Shown piece by piece: positions 59,728-64,000 of a stretch of 64,000 bases of DNA. The notes below the pieces were generated by a model. That model was not told the origin of the DNA and did no database searches. It worked only from the letters and a program-made list of their open reading frames with translations. Source of the stretch: Xanthomonas sacchari. GTDB taxonomy: Bacteria; Pseudomonadota; Gammaproteobacteria; Xanthomonadales; Xanthomonadaceae. A program made the position numbers and the translations under genes. Location of the stretch: assembly GCF_040529065.1 (NCBI RefSeq), contig NZ_CP132343.1, positions 124,001 through 188,000 on the forward strand. Reading direction: 5' to 3'. Positions within the stretch are counted from its first letter, which is position 1; every line of letters starts with the position of its first letter.

Positions 59728-60363
59728 GACGTGCTCCTTGGTCATTGGGATACTGCTTCATTGCGAGAGAAGCCGGGTCGACGCGACCTCCTGCGCGCTT
59801 CCGGCCTGCCCGTCCGCCAGGGACCGGGGGTGGCGGCGTGGACGTACGCACCGCCACGAATACGGTCTTCCATGACCGTGTCGGCAGGGCCGGGATCCGG
59901 CCCGGTGCCGATGCTCCTGTAATCCGATGTGGCTCCGACGCCGTGTACGCGGATCGCGCGATCCGGCGTCGGCCGCGAGCCGACAACACACCTTGCTCTG
60001 ACTCAGCTGCAGCGTTGGCGAAATGGCGCGGCGTGGCGCACCGCAACGAGGTCAGTGCCGCGCCGTGGAAGCGCATCGCACCGCTGACTCCGCAGATCAC
60101 GTCGTCGCGCAAGCGACAGCACTCGCGCATGGGCGATCAGCATGCACGCAAGGGAATGGTCTTGGTCGTGTGTCCCGGCAGTCAGTCGCACGCGGCACCT
60201 TCCTTGGCGTATTCGCGGCCCCCAGGGGGCATCCGTTGCGGTGTGTTCGGGACGACGGCGTGCAGTCGGCCGTGGGAACTTTTATACGTCACGCGCCAGG
60301 GCGTTGCCGTAATTCGCATCCCAGATCACCGCAAGCGATCGCGCGGTCTACCGCCGCATTCCC
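59728..60363. other. 636-base gap between the protease and tatC
   Basis: No gene was supported here. Several open frames exist on both strands, but none has a ribosome-binding site or recognisable motif. The region must contain the protease promoter. A CCCCCAGGGGG palindrome lies near 60222-60232, downstream of tatC. Confidence 0.5.
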
Positions 60364-61098
60364 TTACTGCGTCCGCGCCTGGCTCGACACCAGCCAGCTC
60401 GACGCCAGGATGCCCAACTCGTACAGCAGGCACATCGGGATCGCCAGCATCAGTTGCGAGACCACGTCCGGCGGGGTCAGCACCGCGGCCAGCACGAAGA
60501 TGCCGACCACCGCGTAGCCGCGGCCCTCGCGCAGTTGCTGCGGGGTCACCCAGCCGAGCAGGGCCAGGATCACCAGGGCGACCGGCAACTCGAAGCTGGC
60601 GCCGAAGGCGAAGAAGATCGCCAGGACGAAGTCCAGGTAGGCGCCGGCATCGGGGGTGAGCTGGATCACGTCCGGCTTGAACGTGGTCAGGAAGTGGAAC
60701 ACCGCCGGCAACACCAGGAAGTAGGCGAAGCCGCAGCCGAGGTAGAACAGCACCACCGCCGAGGCCAGCAGCGGCAGCGCCAGGCGCTTCTCGCGCTGGT
60801 ACAGGCCGGGGGCGACGAAGGCCCAGGCCTGGTACAGCAGCCAGGGTGCGGAGACGAACAGCGCCAGAAAGAACGCCAGCTTCAGCGGGGCGATGACCGC
60901 GCCGGCCGGGTGCGTGGCGATCACGCTCTGGCCCACCGGCAACTGCGCCAGCATCGGCTCGGCCAGCCAGGAGTACAGGCGCTTGGAGAAGGGCAGCAGC
61001 GCCACCACCACCACGCCCAGGCCGATCAGCGCGCGCATCAGCCGCGCGCGCAATTCGATCAGGTGTTCGATCAGGCTGCTTTCGGCTTCGACGTTCAT
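60364..61098 (-). CDS. tatC: Sec-independent protein translocase TatC
   Basis: A 244-residue polytopic protein with six membrane helices, the receptor core of the twin-arginine translocase. The N-terminal EHLIELRARLMRAL and the periplasmic/transmembrane pattern around PGLYQREKRLALPLL and RGYAVVGIFVLAAVLTPPDVVSQ are characteristic. Its start overlaps the tatB stop by four bases (ATGA). Together with TatA and TatB it exports folded proteins, including OpgD in this window. Confidence 0.97.
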   Translation of the reverse strand: MNVEAESSLIEHLIELRARLMRALIGLGVVVVALLPFSKRLYSWLAEPMLAQLPVGQSVIATHPAGAVIAPLKLAFFLALFVSAPWLLYQAWAFVAPGLYQREKRLALPLLASAVVLFYLGCGFAYFLVLPAVFHFLTTFKPDVIQLTPDAGAYLDFVLAIFFAFGASFELPVALVILALLGWVTPQQLREGRGYAVVGIFVLAAVLTPPDVVSQLMLAIPMCLLYELGILASSWLVSSQARTQ

Positions 61099-61637
61099 CG
61101 CGGCGCCTCCGGGTCATCGGAGAGCGGCTTGCCGGTCTGCGTGGTCGCGGCCGTGGGCGCCGGATGCGGCGCGGCCGCACCGCGCGCGGCGGCCGGCACG
61201 GCGGACGCGGCGGGCGTAACCGCGGGCGTCGGCGTCGGCAGGGACGCGGCCGTGTCGGCAGCGTGCGGCATCGAGCTATTGGCGGTGTCGGCGGTCGCTG
61301 CCGGCGACACCGTCGGCGCGGCGTCGGCAGGCGGCACCGGAGGATTCGGATCGATCTCGCGGCGCAGCGCTTCGGTCTGCCGCTGCAGTTCCTGGCCGCT
61401 GTCGCGCAGTTCGGTTTCGGCCTGGCGCAGGGAACTCTGCACATCGTGCAGGCTGCGCTTGAGTTCCTCGGCTTCCAGTTCGCGTTCCAGTTCGTGCTTC
61501 ACCGAGTCCCATTGCGCGCGGGCGCGGCGCACCCACAACCCGGCGAAGCGCGCCGCCTTGGGCAGGCGTTCGGGCCCAAGCACCACCAGGGCCACCACCG
61601 CGATCACCAGCAGTTCGCTGAATCCGATATCGAACAC
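61095..61637 (-). CDS. tatB: Sec-independent protein translocase TatB
   Basis: A 180-residue protein with a single N-terminal membrane helix (FDIGFSELLVIAVVALVVLGPERLP) and an amphipathic, Glu/Arg-rich coiled region. A long Ala/Thr/Pro-rich tail extends it beyond E. coli TatB. It binds TatC and the twin-arginine signal. It lies 15 bases after tatA and overlaps tatC, a single tatABC operon. Confidence 0.96.
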   Translation of the reverse strand: MFDIGFSELLVIAVVALVVLGPERLPKAARFAGLWVRRARAQWDSVKHELERELEAEELKRSLHDVQSSLRQAETELRDSGQELQRQTEALRREIDPNPPVPPADAAPTVSPAATADTANSSMPHAADTAASLPTPTPAVTPAASAVPAAARGAAAPHPAPTAATTQTGKPLSDDPEAPR

Positions 61638-61652
61638 GCCGGCGGGGTCCCG

Positions 61653-61883
61653 TCAGTGCGCGTCGCGGTCGCGTTCGGCCTGGGTCTGGCGGGACGGCTC
61701 GCTGCTGCTGCGCGTCTCGTCGCCGAGCTGGCCGGCGGGCTTGTCGTCGTCGCGCATGCCTTTCTTGAATTCCTTGACCGCGTTGCCGAGATCCTTGGCG
61801 CCGCTCGTCAGCCGCTTGGTGCCGAACACCAGCAGCACGATCACCAGCACGACCAGCCAGTGCCAGATGCTAAGACTGCCCAT
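61653..61883 (-). CDS. tatA: Sec-independent protein translocase TatA
   Basis: A 76-residue protein with the TatA helix [21 protein letters not shown], followed by an amphipathic helix containing [16 protein letters not shown] and a charged tail. It forms the size-variable pore of the Tat system. The start at 61883 gives MGSLSIWHW, the family N-terminus; an in-frame ATG 45 bases upstream adds non-family sequence. It heads the tatABC operon. Confidence 0.97.
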   Translation of the reverse strand: MGSLSIWHWLVVLVIVLLVFGTKRLTSGAKDLGNAVKEFKKGMRDDDKPAGQLGDETRSSSEPSRQTQAERDRDAH

Positions 61884-62008
61884 GATCCGCTCGCAGAAAA
61901 GTCGTAAGGAACCCGCAGGATAACGCACCGCGCCGCGCCGCGTTACCTTTCCCTGCCATGCAGGCGTGCCTGCACGGCCGAATGGACAGGTGGCGTTGGG
62001 AACGGCGC

Positions 62009-62905
62009 TCAGCGATCGCCGTCGAGCTTCTCGGTGCGGATCTCGCCGTCGGACACCGGCTGGAAGCCCTGCTGCGCCGGCTGCGTCTGGCCCTGCAGGG
62101 GCACGGTGCTGGCGGCGGCGTCGGGCGCGGCGGTCGGTTCCGGTGCGGCCTGCGGCGCCGGCATGGCCGGTGCCGGGGCGGCGACCGGATTGCCGCTGCC
62201 ATCGGTGCCACGGCTCTGCCGCGCGGCGTAGGTGGCTTCTTCGAGCTTGTCGCGGAAGGCGACGATGTCGTTGGACGGACGGTTGGTGGTGCGGCCCTCG
62301 AAGATCATCCGCGGGGTGGTGTTGCTGCCGTAGGCGTTAAGGTCGGCGGCATCGTCGATCTGCAGCGCGGCGCCATCCAGGGCGACGCCGGCGAACAGGC
62401 CGCGGGCGCGCGACCACGACCAGATCTCGGCCTTGAGCTGGCCGTCGGTGGCGGCGGCGGCGTTGCGCCCGACCGGGCCGGCGGCGACGCCGGCATCGGC
62501 GCCGAGGGTGAACTTGCCGTTGACGATGTTGTCCAGGCTGCGGTCGTTGCGGAACACCAGCACCACGTCGGAGGACTGCACGCCGACCTGGAAGCCGATG
62601 CTGCCGCCGGTGAGCTTGACGAACACCGGGTTGGACCAGGTGCCGTCGGGGCGCTTGACCGACATCAGGCCGTGGCCGCGACGCCCGCCGATCACCAGCC
62701 CGGCCTTGAGCGTGTCCGGGATCACCACGATGGCGCGGCCCTCGTCGAGCAGCTTGTCGGGGATGGACTGTTCGGGGATCCGCTGGATGTCGGTCAGCAC
62801 GCGCAGCGCGTTGCGGGCGCGCTCGTCCTCTTCCGGTCCGGCCACGGCGTGGCCAGCGAACAACACGGTGCTCAACAACAGGGCGAGGCGCGGCAGGAGG
62901 GGCAT
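62009..62905 (-). CDS. SYLF (YSC84-like) domain secreted protein
   Basis: A 298-residue protein with a signal peptide ([22 protein letters not shown]) and a SYLF/YSC84 lipid-binding domain from about 60 to 205, recognisable by the stretch [33 protein letters not shown]. The C-terminal 90 residues are Ala/Pro-rich and probably disordered. SYLF proteins bind phosphoinositides or other lipids in eukaryotes; bacterial function is unclear. A GGAG ribosome-binding site precedes the start. It is divergent from hemH. Confidence 0.87.
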   Translation of the reverse strand: MPLLPRLALLLSTVLFAGHAVAGPEEDERARNALRVLTDIQRIPEQSIPDKLLDEGRAIVVIPDTLKAGLVIGGRRGHGLMSVKRPDGTWSNPVFVKLTGGSIGFQVGVQSSDVVLVFRNDRSLDNIVNGKFTLGADAGVAAGPVGRNAAAATDGQLKAEIWSWSRARGLFAGVALDGAALQIDDAADLNAYGSNTTPRMIFEGRTTNRPSNDIVAFRDKLEEATYAARQSRGTDGSGNPVAAPAPAMPAPQAAPEPTAAPDAAASTVPLQGQTQPAQQGFQPVSDGEIRTEKLDGDR

Positions 62906-63072
62906 GGCGGGCTCCGAAATAGGTCCGCAGCAAGATACTGCAAGTCCTTGAACTTAGTCACAGGGCAATGAATCGGCAATGAGTGCCGCCGCCGCCAGGC
63001 GCAGGCGCCGTCGATCGCCGCGATCGAGCGAATCGACACGCCTTGGGGCGTGCGCTCTGCCACAATGCGCGC

Positions 63073-64000
63073 ATGTCCGACGCACCCGAGACCGCCATCC
63101 TGGTGGTGAATCTAGGCACGCCCGAGGCGCCCACCGCGCCTGCGGTCGCCCGTTACCTGGCCGAGTTCCTCGGCGACAAGCGCGTGGTCGCGATCCCGCG
63201 CCTGTTCTGGTGGCCGCTGCTGCACTGGGTGATCCTGCCGCGGCGCTCGCCCAAGTCGGCCGAGAAGTACGCGCAGGTCTGGCTGGCCGACGGCTCGCCG
63301 CTGGCGGTGTATACCCGGCGCCTGGCCGAAGGCATGCAGCGCGAACTGCCCGGGTACCGCGTGGCCTGGGCGATGCGCTACGGCGCGCCGGCGCTGGCGC
63401 CGGCCCTGGACGCGCTGCGCGAGGCCGGCGTGCGCCGGATCGTGGTGTTGCCGCTGTACCCGCAATATTCGACCACCACCACCGCCTCGATCGAGGACGT
63501 GGTGCAGGCCTGGCAGGCGCGCCATCCGCAGCTGCCGGTGCGCCTGATCGAGGACTACCCGACCGACCCGGCCTGGGTCGCCGCGGTCGCCGACAGCGTG
63601 CGCGCGCACTGGGCGCAGCACGGCCGCGGCGAGCGCCTGTTCTTCTCCTTCCATGGTCTGCCGCAGCGCGTGGCCAACAACGGCGACCCCTACCCGCAGC
63701 GCTGCGAAGCCAGCGCGCAGGCGATCGCCACGGCGCTGGGCCTGGAGGCCGGGCAGTGGGAGCTCGGCTACCAGTCGCGCTTCGGCGCCGAGCGCTGGCT
63801 GCGCCCGTATGCCGAGCCGCGGCTGTGGGAACTGGCGGCGCAGGGGGTCAAGCAGGTGGACGTACTCTGTCCCGGCTTCGCCACCGACTGCCTGGAAACC
63901 CTGGAAGAAGTGGCGATGGGCTTCGTCGAGACCTGCGCCGAACGCGGCATGCAGGTGCGCTACATCCCCTGCCTCAACGACGCCCCGGCGCACGCGCGCG
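63073..64000 (+). CDS. hemH: Ferrochelatase (partial, cut by the window end)
   Basis: The first 309 codons of ferrochelatase, which inserts Fe2+ into protoporphyrin IX in the last step of haem synthesis. The start [20 protein letters not shown] matches HemH, as do [13 protein letters not shown] and the metal-channel SFHGLP (His194). The later [14 protein letters not shown] carries the acidic cluster. The stop codon lies beyond base 64000. It is divergent from the SYLF gene across 167 bases. The ribosome-binding site is weak. Confidence 0.96.
   Translation, partial: MSDAPETAILVVNLGTPEAPTAPAVARYLAEFLGDKRVVAIPRLFWWPLLHWVILPRRSPKSAEKYAQVWLADGSPLAVYTRRLAEGMQRELPGYRVAWAMRYGAPALAPALDALREAGVRRIVVLPLYPQYSTTTTASIEDVVQAWQARHPQLPVRLIEDYPTDPAWVAAVADSVRAHWAQHGRGERLFFSFHGLPQRVANNGDPYPQRCEASAQAIATALGLEAGQWELGYQSRFGAERWLRPYAEPRLWELAAQGVKQVDVLCPGFATDCLETLEEVAMGFVETCAERGMQVRYIPCLNDAPAHAR

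Overview
This is a high-GC window spanning the chromosomal replication origin of a Xanthomonadaceae gammaproteobacterium, most likely a Xanthomonas. The evidence is the gyrB-recF-dnaN-oriC-dnaA-rpmH-rnpA-yidC-mnmE order, the tonB-exbB-exbD-exbD cluster beside it, many short GTAG/GTGG-headed palindromic REPs of the kind described in Stenotrophomonas and Xanthomonas, and a TonB-dependent receptor. No tRNA, rRNA, CRISPR array, insertion sequence or prophage was recognised, so this is mostly core chromosome with a few lineage-specific genes.

Layout. 1-420 holds three REP pairs. 421-5644 is an aldehyde/alcohol catabolic module (aldehyde dehydrogenase, Zn alcohol dehydrogenase, DUF779 protein) facing a divergent AcoR-type sigma54 activator; a sigma54 promoter and a perfect 17-bp palindrome lie between them. 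5959-12156 carries an SDR, an unknown membrane protein, a TonB-dependent receptor, tyrB and fbp. 12420-14545 is a run of small secreted, membrane or unrecognised genes. 14695-19601 has a 2OG-Fe(II) oxygenase, a PA0069-type radical SAM protein, cardiolipin synthase and pdxJ. 19804-22956 is the TonB energising system with three exbD copies. 23109-26182 has a TPR protein, an M48 lipoprotein protease and a CPBP protease.

Origin. gyrB, recF, dnaN and dnaA run leftwards. rpmH, rnpA, yidC, a very unusual deacetylase-caspase-TPR lipoprotein and mnmE run rightwards, so transcription diverges from the dnaA region. The 274-bp dnaN-dnaA gap is AT-rich and holds DnaA boxes (oriC). Three perfect parS sites lie at 28.9-30.4 kb, two of them inside recF.

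Right side. 40006-41497 is a QorB-like oxidoreductase with its divergent HxlR regulator. Then come an ABC ATPase, a fatty acid desaturase coupled to an EF-hand protein, mutM, opgD, a Sel1-like protein, tdk, rep, glyS and glyQ (with repeat elements inside and between them), an orphan GspE-type ATPase, a glutamine amidotransferase, a BPSS1780-type membrane protein, a small lipoprotein, a serine protease, tatABC, a SYLF protein and the 5' part of hemH, cut by the window end.

Starts were chosen from ribosome-binding sites, family length and N-terminal motifs. Family names come from recognised motifs, not database searches.
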